In this document: positions 37,871 to 46,246 of the stretch, one piece after another
Layout of the letters: every line of letters starts with the position of its first letter
Position numbering within the stretch: the stretch's first letter is position 1
Source: an uncultured Pirellulaceae bacterium
Lineage (GTDB): Bacteria; Planctomycetota; Planctomycetia; Pirellulales; Pirellulaceae
Assembly (NCBI GenBank): GCA_938091115.1
Contig: CALKNI010000153.1
Coordinates: forward strand, 1-55,767
Reading direction: 5' to 3'
Length of the DNA stretch: 55,767 nt
Notes under the pieces: model-generated
Database searches by the model: none
What the model was told of the DNA's origin: nothing
The model's input: only the letters and a program-made list of their open reading frames with translations
Program-made: the position numbers and the translations under genes

Positions 37871-38075
37871 AAGCACCGTCGACTGATCTTAAGGTGTTTT
37901 GTTTTAAGTTTAGGTCAGAGTGAATCTGAATCAGACTTTTCAAAATTCAGATGAGGTGTTTGATGAATTACGTTTACCGAAGCAATTTAAGCGACGCAAT
38001 ACCGATTTGTGAATCTTTTTAGAGGGAGTATTTTTGCTAGCGAATATCCAGAGCTAGGTCGCTAAAATACGCTGT

Positions 38076-39623
38076 TTAAGCTCGATAGTCGTCGATATCA
38101 AAGATGTTTGGTTGGTCCTCGTTGGGTTTGCTTGGCCCAGAAAAGACTGCGTTATCGTAAAGCCATGCCTGGCAGACATCTCGATCGGTAATAGTCCAGT
38201 TTTCTTCGCCAATCAAAGCAAATGGGCGTTCGCCACATCCGGCAATGATAACAGCATCGTTTGGTTGTGCGTGGGTTAGTGCCCACTCAATTGCTTTGAA
38301 GCGATTTGGGATCAGTTGTGCTTTGCCTGGATTCTCGAATCCATCCAGAATTTGATGAGCTGGTTCGTAGTTAAGTAGTGGACCGCCAGCAGTATTCGTA
38401 ATGATGACTTTGTCCGCGGCTCGTTCAGCAACTTCTCCCAGGCGTTGGCGCTCACGCTGCGAGTGCCTGTCGTCGATGGAGCAAAGGCACCAGAGGTTAC
38501 CATTCGTGTTTTCACGGATTGAACGGATGGCATGAGCAAGCTGGCCGCTGCTTCGGGCTGAATCGATCCAGACTCCAAAATTTTGCCCGCATTCGATTTT
38601 TTCGAGTCGCCCGGGAATTCGACCGACTGACTCAAGCCCTTTGGCAATGGTCTCAATTTCAATCCCTTGCGCGAGTCCCACGGCGGTCGCAGCGAGGCAG
38701 TTGTAAATATGTTGGTCACCGATGATGGTCGTTCTGACTGGAATCGAATCGGAACCGGCGGTAATCACAAATGTCTGCTCGCTGGCAGAGCAATCAATTG
38801 GTTTTGCCGTGATATCGGCTTCTTGTTTAATGCCTACCGTTAAGACGGGCCGATCAATTTGATTTAATAAGAAGTGTGTTTTAGGGTCGTCTGCATTAAT
38901 GATTGCCAGTCCGGTCGGTTTGAGCTTATCCAAAAGGCGGAGCTTTGCCCTTTGGTAATTTGCTTCAGAACCATGGAAGTCGAGATGGTTTTCCCGGATG
39001 TTGGTTAAAATGGCGACGTCGAGTTCGACGCCAGCAAGACATCGCCTGGCAAGAGCAATGCTTGGCACTTCAATTACTGCGTTTTCGCAATGGGCGAGTG
39101 CCATTGAGGTCAATTGTTCTGCGAGCCACGGTGGGTTTAAATCATTGGTCGGAACTGATGTTTTGTTTTTTCCCTGACTAACTTCAATGGATGAAATTAG
39201 GCCTGTAGTTTGGCCGGCGGCTTTTAATATTCCAGAAACCAGGTGGCAGGTGACGGTTTTTCCATCGGTTCCTGTTACGCCTATCGAATTTAATCGGCGA
39301 CTAGGATTGCCAGCAAGTGCCTGGCAGATCTTTCCATAGGCCTCTCGGGAATCATTAACGAGGCATTGGGGGCGATGTGTCGTCAGCAAACGCTCGGTAA
39401 CAACTGCCGTCGCTCCCCGGGCGATTGCTTCCTGTGTAAAATCATGTCCGTCTTGTTCGGAGTCCATGATGGCCACAAAGAGGTCGTCAGTCTGGCAGTC
39501 TGTCCATAAACCGCAACATGACTGGAAAAAGACATCATCAGCACCAACTAGTTTGGCAGTCGGAAGAATATCCCGAAGCCTGATGCCACGATTCGTATTG
39601 GTGTTATCTAACTGGGTACTCAC
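38076..39623 (-). CDS. Divergent Mur-ligase family protein (MurE-like)
   Basis: The 515-residue protein has the three domains of MurE, which adds the third amino acid to the peptidoglycan stem peptide. The ATP loop VTGTDGKTVTCHLV near 115, the carbamylated-Lys region (YQRAKLRLLDK), and the N-domain are conserved. The C-terminal domain is not: the DNPR amino-acid-binding motif reads as NTAGG, the usual DYAH motif reads DSARSSGQ, and KGHE reads GCGERP. It may act on another substrate or be a regulatory paralogue. GTG at 39623 is set by AGGAGG at 39628-39633; an ATG at 39650 has no such site. The gene ends about 360 bases before the small RNA. Confidence 0.8.
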   Translation of the reverse strand: MSTQLDNTNTNRGIRLRDILPTAKLVGADDVFFQSCCGLWTDCQTDDLFVAIMDSEQDGHDFTQEAIARGATAVVTERLLTTHRPQCLVNDSREAYGKICQALAGNPSRRLNSIGVTGTDGKTVTCHLVSGILKAAGQTTGLISSIEVSQGKNKTSVPTNDLNPPWLAEQLTSMALAHCENAVIEVPSIALARRCLAGVELDVAILTNIRENHLDFHGSEANYQRAKLRLLDKLKPTGLAIINADDPKTHFLLNQIDRPVLTVGIKQEADITAKPIDCSASEQTFVITAGSDSIPVRTTIIGDQHIYNCLAATAVGLAQGIEIETIAKGLESVGRIPGRLEKIECGQNFGVWIDSARSSGQLAHAIRSIRENTNGNLWCLCSIDDRHSQRERQRLGEVAERAADKVIITNTAGGPLLNYEPAHQILDGFENPGKAQLIPNRFKAIEWALTHAQPNDAVIIAGCGERPFALIGEENWTITDRDVCQAWLYDNAVFSGPSKPNEDQPNIFDIDDYRA

Positions 39624-40072
39624 AAGGCCTCCTTGCCTAGCGAATTCCAAAATTCAAAAAGCGATTTCGTTCGCGTTAACTCACGTTCAATCAAGCATCA
39701 CGCTTGGCTGAGTAGACGAGTACGTGTCAGCATCCTGCCAACGAAACCGATTTTCATTAATCGAAAACATTCGTCAAGGTAGATCGTCGATCTGGCGGCC
39801 GGTTTGATATGAAAGGGTGGCTTAAAGATTTTTGCATTTCGCAATTGACAAGGCGCAAAATTGAACGAATATGGCCTTTTGGTTAACCGAAAAAATGGCC
39901 GGGCATCGGTGAAACTTTTTTTCTTGCGATTAAGCATGCTAGCTGCATGCGGATCGCCCTTCGAAGAATCTCTTGTAGGCTTAGCTTGCAATGTTGTTTA
40001 GATTTCCGGCTGTCGATTCGAGGCTGGAAACATTTCTTTTGTACTCCTATTGTGATTTGGCGGAAAAACTCC
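39624..40072. promoter_or_regulatory. Divergent intergenic region between MurE-like and HTH-EIIA genes
   Basis: These 449 bases separate two divergent genes and hold no supported gene. For the plus strand, a consensus -35 (TTGACA, 39845-39850) has a possible -10 (AATATG, 39868-39873) after a 17-base spacer. An inverted repeat, GCATGC at 39934-39939 and 39945-39950 with TAGCT between, could be an operator or hairpin. Both readings are tentative. Confidence 0.4.
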
Positions 40073-40780
40073 ATGGATGAAGATTTTGACGTCATGTCGC
40101 TTGCGGCATATTTACATTTAACGCCGGAGCAGATCCGCAAGATGGCGAGCCGAGACCGCCTGCCCGGTCGGCGGGTGGGAGGAAAGTGGCGGTTTTCGCG
40201 GGCTGAGATTCACCAGTGGTTCGAGAAGAAAATTGGAGCTTCTGATGAACAGGGGCTAACTGAAGTCGAAAAGGTTCTGTATCGCAGTTCCGGAGACACC
40301 GCTTCGGAAGAACCTCAAATTTCGGAACTGTTACTTCCAGAAACGACTTATGTCCCTCTGATGGCCCGAACGAAGAGCTCAGTGATTAAAAATATTTGCG
40401 ATTTAACGGCCGAAACAGGTAGGCTATGGGATCCAGTGAAAATGGCGGAAGCACTAATCAGTCGTGAGGAGTTGCATCCAACGGCGCTCGGGAATGGAGT
40501 CGCGTTGCTGCATCCAAGGCGGCCGCTGCCATCGATCGTGGGCGAGCCATTTCTAGCGTTGGGAATTACTACTTCAGGGATTCCCTTCGGAGGTCCAAGG
40601 GGTTGTTTGACAGATGTGTTTTTTTTGATTGGTTCTACGAGTGAGGCGGTTCACCTAAAAGTGTTGGCGAGGTTGAGTCGGATGATTCAGCAGCCGGATT
40701 GGCTTGCAGAGTTACGGGAGAGTAAATCTTCTGCGGACGCATGGCAGATCATTAATGATGGCGATACCAGTCTTGATTAA
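40073..40780 (+). CDS. Fusion of excisionase-type HTH and PTS EIIA (PtsN-like) domain
   Basis: Residues 1-55 form a MerR/excisionase-like DNA-binding helix-turn-helix (MSLAAYLHLTPEQIRKM, RVGGKWRFSRAEIHQWF). Residues about 90-225 form a PTS IIA type-2 domain of the PtsN class. The phosphorylatable His is present in GNGVALLHPRRP. PtsN-type proteins regulate nitrogen or potassium metabolism through protein contacts. The fusion suggests a DNA-bound sensor whose activity depends on phosphorylation by EI/HPr-like proteins. No other PTS gene is in the window. The ATG at 40073 follows GGCGGA and begins MDEDFDV. A pseudo-receiver gene follows 37 bases later. Confidence 0.82.
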   Translation: MDEDFDVMSLAAYLHLTPEQIRKMASRDRLPGRRVGGKWRFSRAEIHQWFEKKIGASDEQGLTEVEKVLYRSSGDTASEEPQISELLLPETTYVPLMARTKSSVIKNICDLTAETGRLWDPVKMAEALISREELHPTALGNGVALLHPRRPLPSIVGEPFLALGITTSGIPFGGPRGCLTDVFFLIGSTSEAVHLKVLARLSRMIQQPDWLAELRESKSSADAWQIINDGDTSLD

Positions 40781-40817
40781 TGAGAATTTGATAACGGAAT
40801 GATTGAGGAGCGTTAGA

Positions 40818-41630
40818 ATGGCGACACATAAGATTTTAGTGACTGGCGATTTCTGGCATGCCGATTTTCAAAAAGTAATTTCTCAATTCGGCGTCCCCGT
40901 GACTTTGGTTCCTTTTGAAAAAGTCGAAACGGTTGTGGATCAAAGTTATGATCTCGTCGTTTTGGCACAGTCGAGGCGAGATCAATTTTTACAAGTGGAG
41001 GTGGAGGAGCTGCTAACAAATTTTCCATCAATTCCAATTGTGGGTTTGCTTGGTAGTTGGTGCGAAGGGGAAGTGCGATCCGGGCGACCTTATCCGGGAG
41101 TCATTCGGGTTTACTGGCACCAATGGGAGGGAAGGTATTCCCAATTTGTTGAGCAGTTAGAGAAATCGGGCATTACAAGCTGGCATGCGCCGCGAACGTC
41201 GACCCCGTCAGACCGCATCGCCGCGCAGGCAATTCGGCAGGACGTTTCTATCGGCTCGGGATATATCGGTGTAAGCGCCTGGACCCGAGCTGAATACGAA
41301 ATGTTGGATGATGCGATTACCAGTTTTGGATGGCGTTCCCGTTGGGTGGAACGATCCATATGGGACGCTGCTTCGTCAGCTACTGTTCTGGTGATGTGCG
41401 TTGTTGCTGATTCATGGACTGTCGAGCTGGAGAAGCGAATCGAGTGGCTAAATTCTGAAATCCCTTATATTCCCTTCGTTTTGTTACTTAACTATCCAAG
41501 GCAATCTGATGTCGAGTCGATCGAGGCAGCGGGAGTTTCTTCAGTGGTTTCTAAGCCGTTCGAGCTTCAAGATCTAAAAGCGGCAATTTCCAGGGCGGCT
41601 GGAGAAGAACTTCAGCGTCAGAAGGCATAA
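40818..41630 (+). CDS. Protein with two receiver-like domains, both lacking the phospho-Asp
   Basis: The 270-residue protein reads as two response-regulator-like folds. The first (about 1-100) has YDLVVLAQSRRDQ where a receiver has its phosphorylated Asp, here Gln. The second (about 150-265) has ATVLVMCVVADSW in the same place and keeps a Lys-Pro pair (VVSKPFELQDLKAA). I infer phosphorylation-independent pseudo-receivers. There is no output domain, so it may act by protein contact. AGGAG at 40806-40810 lies 7 bases before the ATG at 40818. The HTH-EIIA gene lies just upstream, and the pair is probably one operon. Confidence 0.65.
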   Translation: MATHKILVTGDFWHADFQKVISQFGVPVTLVPFEKVETVVDQSYDLVVLAQSRRDQFLQVEVEELLTNFPSIPIVGLLGSWCEGEVRSGRPYPGVIRVYWHQWEGRYSQFVEQLEKSGITSWHAPRTSTPSDRIAAQAIRQDVSIGSGYIGVSAWTRAEYEMLDDAITSFGWRSRWVERSIWDAASSATVLVMCVVADSWTVELEKRIEWLNSEIPYIPFVLLLNYPRQSDVESIEAAGVSSVVSKPFELQDLKAAISRAAGEELQRQKA

Positions 41631-41727
41631 AGGGTTCTCAGGGTGTTGAATTCCGTCTAAGATTCTCGGTTACTAGTGCCAGCCCATGATAATTTCGACC
41701 TGAACTCTGCAAGCTAACTGATTTGCC

Positions 41728-42693
41728 ATGAACCAACCGCCTTCCGACACTCAACTCGCGCTGAAATGCTGGTTTTTGACAGGTGCGACCGCCAGTGGAA
41801 AAACAAAGGTCAGTTTGGAATTGGCGCGTATCTTAGACGCTGAGATCATTTCGCTTGACTCGATGGCGATTTATCGAGGGATGGACATTGGAACGGCCAA
41901 ACCGGATCCTGCAGAACAGTCCGTGGTGCCGCATCATCTGATTGATATTGTCGATCCCCCGGAATCCTTCAGTGTTTCTGAGTATCGAAATACTGCGTTG
42001 GGCAAGATTCGCGAGATTCAGGCAATCGGCAAGCAGGTTCTTTTCGTAGGGGGAACCGCTCTCTATCTCAAAGCATTACTTCGTGGACTGTTTGAAGGTC
42101 CACCGGCGGATTGGGCATTCAGAAAAGAGATAGAACAGGAAATTGAAAATTCTGGGGCCGAGTTTTTACACCAACGCCTTGCGATGATCGATCCGGTTTC
42201 TGCGCATAGGCTCCACGAAAATGACCATCGTCGTATCATTCGAGCGTTAGAGGTTTACAAGCAAACAGGAAAACCTATTAGTCACTGGCAGATGCAATTT
42301 GACGAGGGTAGGCAGTCCGATCAGTGCCGCGTCTTCACGATCCGTCACGCTCGACCAATTCTCCATCAGCGGATTGAGGATAGAGTTGAGTCGATGTTCA
42401 CCTCTGGCTTGGTCGATGAGGTGAAGGGTTTGCTGGAGCGGTGGTCGGACATTGGGAAAACAGCGTCTCAGGCCGTTGGCTACCGCGAGGTGATCGAATA
42501 TTTAGATAACAAAATGACTATGGAAGAGACAGTCGAAAGAGTGCGTGTGAGGACACGGAAATTCGCGCGGCATCAGGAAACATGGTTCCGAGGTATGTCC
42601 GAGTGCCGAATGCTTGACCTTGAATCTGATTTTGATCCGTCTGGATTAGCCCAGCGAATCGCAACTGTCGGATCCGAAGTAGTGTTCAACTAA
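41728..42693 (+). CDS. miaA: tRNA dimethylallyltransferase
   Basis: MiaA transfers a dimethylallyl group to A37 of tRNAs that read codons starting with U. The P-loop is FLTGATASGKTKVSLEL, followed by LDSMAIYRGMDIGTAKP, PHHLIDIVDPPESFSVSEY, FVGGTALYLKALLRGLF, and the tRNA-binding QAVGYREVIEYL. The length of 321 residues is typical. It lies 97 bases after the pseudo-receiver gene on the same strand. The partner methylthiolase miaB is not nearby. Confidence 0.95.
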   Translation: MNQPPSDTQLALKCWFLTGATASGKTKVSLELARILDAEIISLDSMAIYRGMDIGTAKPDPAEQSVVPHHLIDIVDPPESFSVSEYRNTALGKIREIQAIGKQVLFVGGTALYLKALLRGLFEGPPADWAFRKEIEQEIENSGAEFLHQRLAMIDPVSAHRLHENDHRRIIRALEVYKQTGKPISHWQMQFDEGRQSDQCRVFTIRHARPILHQRIEDRVESMFTSGLVDEVKGLLERWSDIGKTASQAVGYREVIEYLDNKMTMEETVERVRVRTRKFARHQETWFRGMSECRMLDLESDFDPSGLAQRIATVGSEVVFN

Positions 42694-43087
42694 GAAGGAA
42701 GCGGAATTTCATTCATTCCGCTTGGTTGCGTCGCTGCCCCGATTTCAAAAGACTGCTGTGGATTTCCCCCAACTCAATAAACGTGAGACAGTTGGGGTTG
42801 GAATAGGGGCGGGCCAGGCATAAAGTTCTTGATCGGATTTCCAATGTTATTGCGTATGGAATCAAGGTCTCTCCGGTCAACCGAAACGACTGCCTCTTTT
42901 GTTTCGAAGACATCGAAGGCATACGTAAAGCTCATTATGATCAACATAATTATCATCTGATATGCAAGCAAAAGCAGGTATAGCGTTTACTTGCAGATAA
43001 TCCAGCAGACTTTGGACTGGGTAGTCACTGCCATGTTTCACAGTCGGTATTTGATCCGCAGTTTCAAATCAACTCGCGGTACCCTCT
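42694..43087. other. Interval between miaA and queG with one hairpin and one doubtful small ORF
   Basis: AAGCGGAAT at 42699-42707 pairs with ATTCCGCTT at 42715-42723 just after miaA, but no T-run follows, so termination is uncertain. On the minus strand an open frame at 42956-42774 (61 residues) begins with a hydrophobic segment (MIIMLIIMSFTYAF) like a short signal peptide. It has no clear ribosome site or known relatives, so I do not list it as a gene. The remaining bases show nothing. Confidence 0.35.
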
Positions 43088-44236
43088 TTAAATTAAAGGC
43101 GGTTTGTCTGTACTGATTCGCGAAATTGAGTGAGCAATTTCTTGTCGGATTTCGTCTAGCGATTCCTGTTCATCTGCCTTTCTGAGTATCTCGTCAGTTT
43201 CGCTGTAACGATGTTCGCCTAGGGCCCAGGCTGCTGCACCACGAACCAGTGGTTCGCAATCTGAAATACCAAGAGCGAGCGGAAGAAGGTTCTTTGGATG
43301 TGGTTTATTGCCTAGAGCAATTGCTGCGTTACGTAAAATCCCTCTTCGTTTGGAACGCCAGAGTGGTGTTTTTCTGAAGCGGGCCCTGAACTGCTCATCG
43401 GTAATCCCAAAGAGGGAACGCAATTCGATTGGATTATGGCCGTCGATAGGTTTGAGTTCGATTTCGTGGCTCAGCGGCGCCTTGCGATTCCAGGGACAAA
43501 CCTCTTGGCAAATATCACAGCCCAAAATCCAATCCTGCATTTTGGAACGCAGGGGCAGCGGAACAGCAGTCCGGTGTTCGATGGTCAAATAGCTGATGCA
43601 CTGCGTTGCATCGAGGACGTGGGGGGCCACGAAAGCATCTGTGGGGCACGCATCAATACATGCTGTACAGGTCCCGCAATGGTTGGTCGTGATAGGTTCG
43701 TCGTATTGAAGCGGTACATCCAGCAGGAGCGCCGCGAGGAAAAACCAGCTTCCTGCAGTTCTATTAATCAATAAAGTATTTTTGGCTCGCCAGCCAATTC
43801 CTGCTAATTCCGCAAATTCGCGTTCCAACAATGGAGCGGTGTCGACAACCCCTCGGACACCAATTGAAGGGTCGAGATCCTTTACAAACTTCTTCAGTTG
43901 TTTCAGTTTTTTATGGATGAGGTCGTGGTAGTCCACGTTACTCCATGCATAACGCGCAATTCTTCCTGCACCCTCTGGGGATTCACTGGGAGTTGACGTT
44001 TGGTAATTAAGGCCAAGCATTAATAAGCTCGTAGCGCCCGGCAACACATGGGATGGGTGTTCGTAAGCCTCTTTTCGATCGTTTAAGTAATTCATTTCCC
44101 CGGCGTAACCCTGATCTAACCAGTCTACGAATTGGTGGAATCCTGCGGGGGTAACGGCCGGGCAAGCACCGGAGATATCGAACCCGACTCGGGTCGCTTC
44201 CTGTTTTAACGATTTTGTCAATTGGTTAGGGTTCAT
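43088..44236 (-). CDS. queG: Epoxyqueuosine reductase
   Basis: QueG is the cobalamin-dependent iron-sulfur enzyme that makes queuosine from epoxyqueuosine in tRNA wobble positions. Two 4Fe-4S ferredoxin-like motifs are visible: CGTCTACIDACPTDAF and, with the second cluster, CDICQEVCPWNRKAP. The N-terminal part has PGATSLLMLGLNYQT, where the cofactor binds. The C-terminal 90 residues have HEAT-like helices (VRGAAAWALGEHRYSETD). ATG at 44236 begins MNPNQLTKSL and is preferred to an ATG 69 bases upstream. It is convergent with miaA across 394 bases and divergent from the next gene. Confidence 0.93.
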   Translation of the reverse strand: MNPNQLTKSLKQEATRVGFDISGACPAVTPAGFHQFVDWLDQGYAGEMNYLNDRKEAYEHPSHVLPGATSLLMLGLNYQTSTPSESPEGAGRIARYAWSNVDYHDLIHKKLKQLKKFVKDLDPSIGVRGVVDTAPLLEREFAELAGIGWRAKNTLLINRTAGSWFFLAALLLDVPLQYDEPITTNHCGTCTACIDACPTDAFVAPHVLDATQCISYLTIEHRTAVPLPLRSKMQDWILGCDICQEVCPWNRKAPLSHEIELKPIDGHNPIELRSLFGITDEQFRARFRKTPLWRSKRRGILRNAAIALGNKPHPKNLLPLALGISDCEPLVRGAAAWALGEHRYSETDEILRKADEQESLDEIRQEIAHSISRISTDKPPLI

Positions 44237-44408
44237 GCCGGTTTGTTGTTTGAAAAATATTGCCAACACATTTGACTTTAAGGGTTGTAACAGATTTCGC
44301 TGCATTTAGTGTGGAGCAATCCGGCGACCAGAATGCACATTTTTGTGTTTCGCTTGCCTCGTTTAAGAAATATACCAAATGCCAAAGGTATCGAGAAAAG
44401 GATTACCA

Positions 44409-44876
44409 ATGAGACGATTACTTACAACAGGGATAGTTTTGACTGCTATCTTTATGCTCTCAGAATCAAATGTGAATGGCCAAACGATGGGGCAAGGGTA
44501 TCGATTTGGCGTTGGAATTAACAATGCGAATTGCATTAACGATATCTACCGGTACGATTATTTTGGATGCGGTCGGTATCCTGACAATTCCATCAGTCGT
44601 GATTTTCGCAGGGAGCAAGCGCCTTTCTTTGCAAGATTCCCACCTGTCTACTACAGTCACGTCGTCAAGCGGCCTTATGGGGTGAGTCCCTATGCTGCGC
44701 CGGCGGGTATCATGCCTGTTGAAATGGGGATGAAACCCGAACCGCTAAGCATTTCAAACCCATTTTTCAAACCAAATGCTGCACCCGCAAAGGCGGAGAG
44801 TAAAAAGAAGGATAAATCGAAAGACAAGATGACTTGGGTTAAGAATCCCTATCAAGCTCAGATGGTCAACAAATAA
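44409..44876 (+). CDS. Small secreted protein of a planctomycete type
   Basis: The 155-residue protein has a signal peptide (MRRLLTTGIVLTAIFML), then a Tyr- and Asn-rich region with one FGCG, then PPVYYSHVVKRPYG and PYAAPAGI. A Lys/Asp-rich run lies close to the end. I recall similar PPVYYSHP-containing proteins in Rhodopirellula-type genomes, with unknown function. AAAGGA lies about 7 bases before the ATG at 44409; the ATG at 44379 would precede the signal peptide with an unlikely leader. Possible role in the cell wall or surface, but this is a guess. Confidence 0.7.
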   Translation: MRRLLTTGIVLTAIFMLSESNVNGQTMGQGYRFGVGINNANCINDIYRYDYFGCGRYPDNSISRDFRREQAPFFARFPPVYYSHVVKRPYGVSPYAAPAGIMPVEMGMKPEPLSISNPFFKPNAAPAKAESKKKDKSKDKMTWVKNPYQAQMVNK

Positions 44877-44944
44877 TTCTCACGAATAAGAAATGAGATG
44901 ATTTGCGAACCATTCTTCTCTGGGGTTCGTATTGTAGGTGACGC

Positions 44945-45049
44945 ATGGGCGTTAATAAAAAAGAAATGAAAAGTCGTCAGTTTGACCTAACGAGATGGCT
45001 TTTCCTTACCAATTTGGCTTTTCTCTTTGGGACTAGCGCTCAGTCTTGA
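44945..45049 (+). CDS. Possible 34-residue membrane peptide
   Basis: An ATG at 44945 opens a 34-codon frame ending at 45049. The product has a basic N-terminal half and one hydrophobic segment (RWLFLTNLAFLFG). AGGTGA just upstream could be a ribosome site. The strong terminator at 45074-45096 follows within 25 bases. No relatives are known to me, and the same bases could be part of a non-coding RNA. Confidence 0.35.
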   Translation: MGVNKKEMKSRQFDLTRWLFLTNLAFLFGTSAQS

Positions 45050-45073
45050 GAGCATAGGGGCAACAAGATTGAG

Positions 45074-45102
45074 AAACGCCGCATTTTGCGGCGTTTTTTT
45101 TT
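45074..45102 (+). terminator. Intrinsic terminator before the cyclophilin gene
   Basis: AAACGCCGCA at 45074-45083 pairs with TGCGGCGTTT at 45087-45096 over a 3-base loop, followed by a continuing T-run to about 45102. It ends the transcript of the small secreted protein, and perhaps of the 34-residue ORF. Confidence 0.9.
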
Positions 45103-45223
45103 ATGTTAAAACTGAACGTTCTCCTAGCGACGGCAAGCGGGTCCCAATTGCCATCAAGCCAAAGCTGTGAGACAATCCAATCGAAAGTTAACACCACAAA
45201 TCCACGCTCGGAGAGAGTCGCAA

Positions 45224-45745
45224 ATGAGTCGAAAAGCAGAAGTTGAAGCCGCGATCGCAGATGTCGATTTTGACAATAACAACTATCAGGTTCATCTGGA
45301 TACATCGCATGGGTTGATTGTCCTAGATATGAACCCTGATGCTGCTCCCGAGCACTGCAAGAACATTATGGGGCTTGCAAAAATTGGATTCTACGACGGC
45401 TTAATTTTTCACCGTGTGATTTCAGGTTTCATGATTCAAGGAGGATGTCCTCAGGGATCGGGAACCGGTGGCCCAGGCTATAATGTCGACGCTGAGTTTA
45501 ACGGCACGCCACATTTGGCCGGAACGCTTTCTATGGCTCGCTCAAGTGACCCGAATTCAGCCGGTTCTCAATTTTTCATCTGCCTGGGTACTCAGGATTT
45601 CCTTGATGGACAATACACGGTATTCGGGCAAGCAACGCCTGAATCAATGAGCGTGGTCGAAGCGATCGGTGGTGTGTCGACCAATGGCTCGGATCGTCCT
45701 GACGAAGACGTGACCATCAAGTCTGCGACTGTCGTACAAGCCTGA
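45224..45745 (+). CDS. Cyclophilin-type peptidyl-prolyl isomerase
   Basis: The enzyme speeds cis-trans isomerisation of proline bonds. The cyclophilin core is present: FYDGLIFHRVISGFMIQGGC, TGGPGYNVDAEF, HLAGTLSMARSSDPNSAGSQ then FFICL, and YTVFGQ. The catalytic Arg is in FHRV. No signal peptide is seen, so the protein is cytoplasmic. ATG at 45224 is set by GGAGAG 8 bases upstream. Length is 173 residues. A strong terminator follows. Confidence 0.94.
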   Translation: MSRKAEVEAAIADVDFDNNNYQVHLDTSHGLIVLDMNPDAAPEHCKNIMGLAKIGFYDGLIFHRVISGFMIQGGCPQGSGTGGPGYNVDAEFNGTPHLAGTLSMARSSDPNSAGSQFFICLGTQDFLDGQYTVFGQATPESMSVVEAIGGVSTNGSDRPDEDVTIKSATVVQA

Positions 45746-45840
45746 GTTGGATGACGTCCAAATTGTCGTTGCGAGGGCGCTACTAAGGCTCCGGAATAAT
45801 TGAATATTTTGGAGCTGCTTTAAGATAAATCGTAAGTGTG

Positions 45841-45873
45841 GGTTGGCAGGATTAATTCTGCCAACCTTTTTTT
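45841..45873 (+). terminator. Intrinsic terminator after the cyclophilin gene
   Basis: GGTTGGCAG at 45841-45849 pairs with CTGCCAACC at 45858-45866 over an 8-base loop, and seven T residues follow. This is a clear Rho-independent terminator. Confidence 0.9.
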
Positions 45874-46246
45874 CTTGTCTTGGTCGCGCTGAAACCCAAA
45901 AAAAATCTTTCGTTTCAGGGTTAAGTGGTGCATTTCCGTTGAGGAGAAGTTGCAAATTTAGTCAGGAAAAACTGCCTGAAACACGCGGTTTAAGATTTAT
46001 TTGTCCACGACCGGAAATTATGATTAGTGAAAATAGGATGTTTGGGAATTAAATTGCCTTTCCAATTGATTACCGAAGAAACGGAAAATTACTACTGATT
46101 TACCAGTTCGAGCCTAAAAATCCCAGTGTTTGGTAAAATAAGGGAAGTTTTCGGGTGCTAATTGACCGATGACAGATTAACGTCCGCCGGGTGGCCTAAT
46201 TTAATTTTTAATGTTTATGGAATTTTCGAATTCAGGTTAGATTCAA
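45874..46246 (+). other. Non-coding interval before the FabZ-like gene
   Basis: These 373 bases carry no supported gene. A weak inverted repeat (CTGAAAC at 45889-45895 and GTTTCAG at 45912-45918) is visible. The promoter of the FabZ-like gene is expected here but I see no clean element. Confidence 0.4.

Noticed and set aside
37652..37876. Minus-strand 74-codon frame overlapping the small-RNA candidate
   Set aside because: No ribosome site, a composition driven by the stems, and it runs through the terminator; the structured-RNA reading is better.
40073..40240. Excisionase-like HTH as a sign of a prophage
   Set aside because: The domain is fused to a PTS EIIA and lies in a conserved-looking operon; no integrase or phage gene is present.
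42774..42956. 61-codon minus-strand frame with a signal-like start
   Set aside because: No ribosome site and no relative known; kept as a note in the interval entry.
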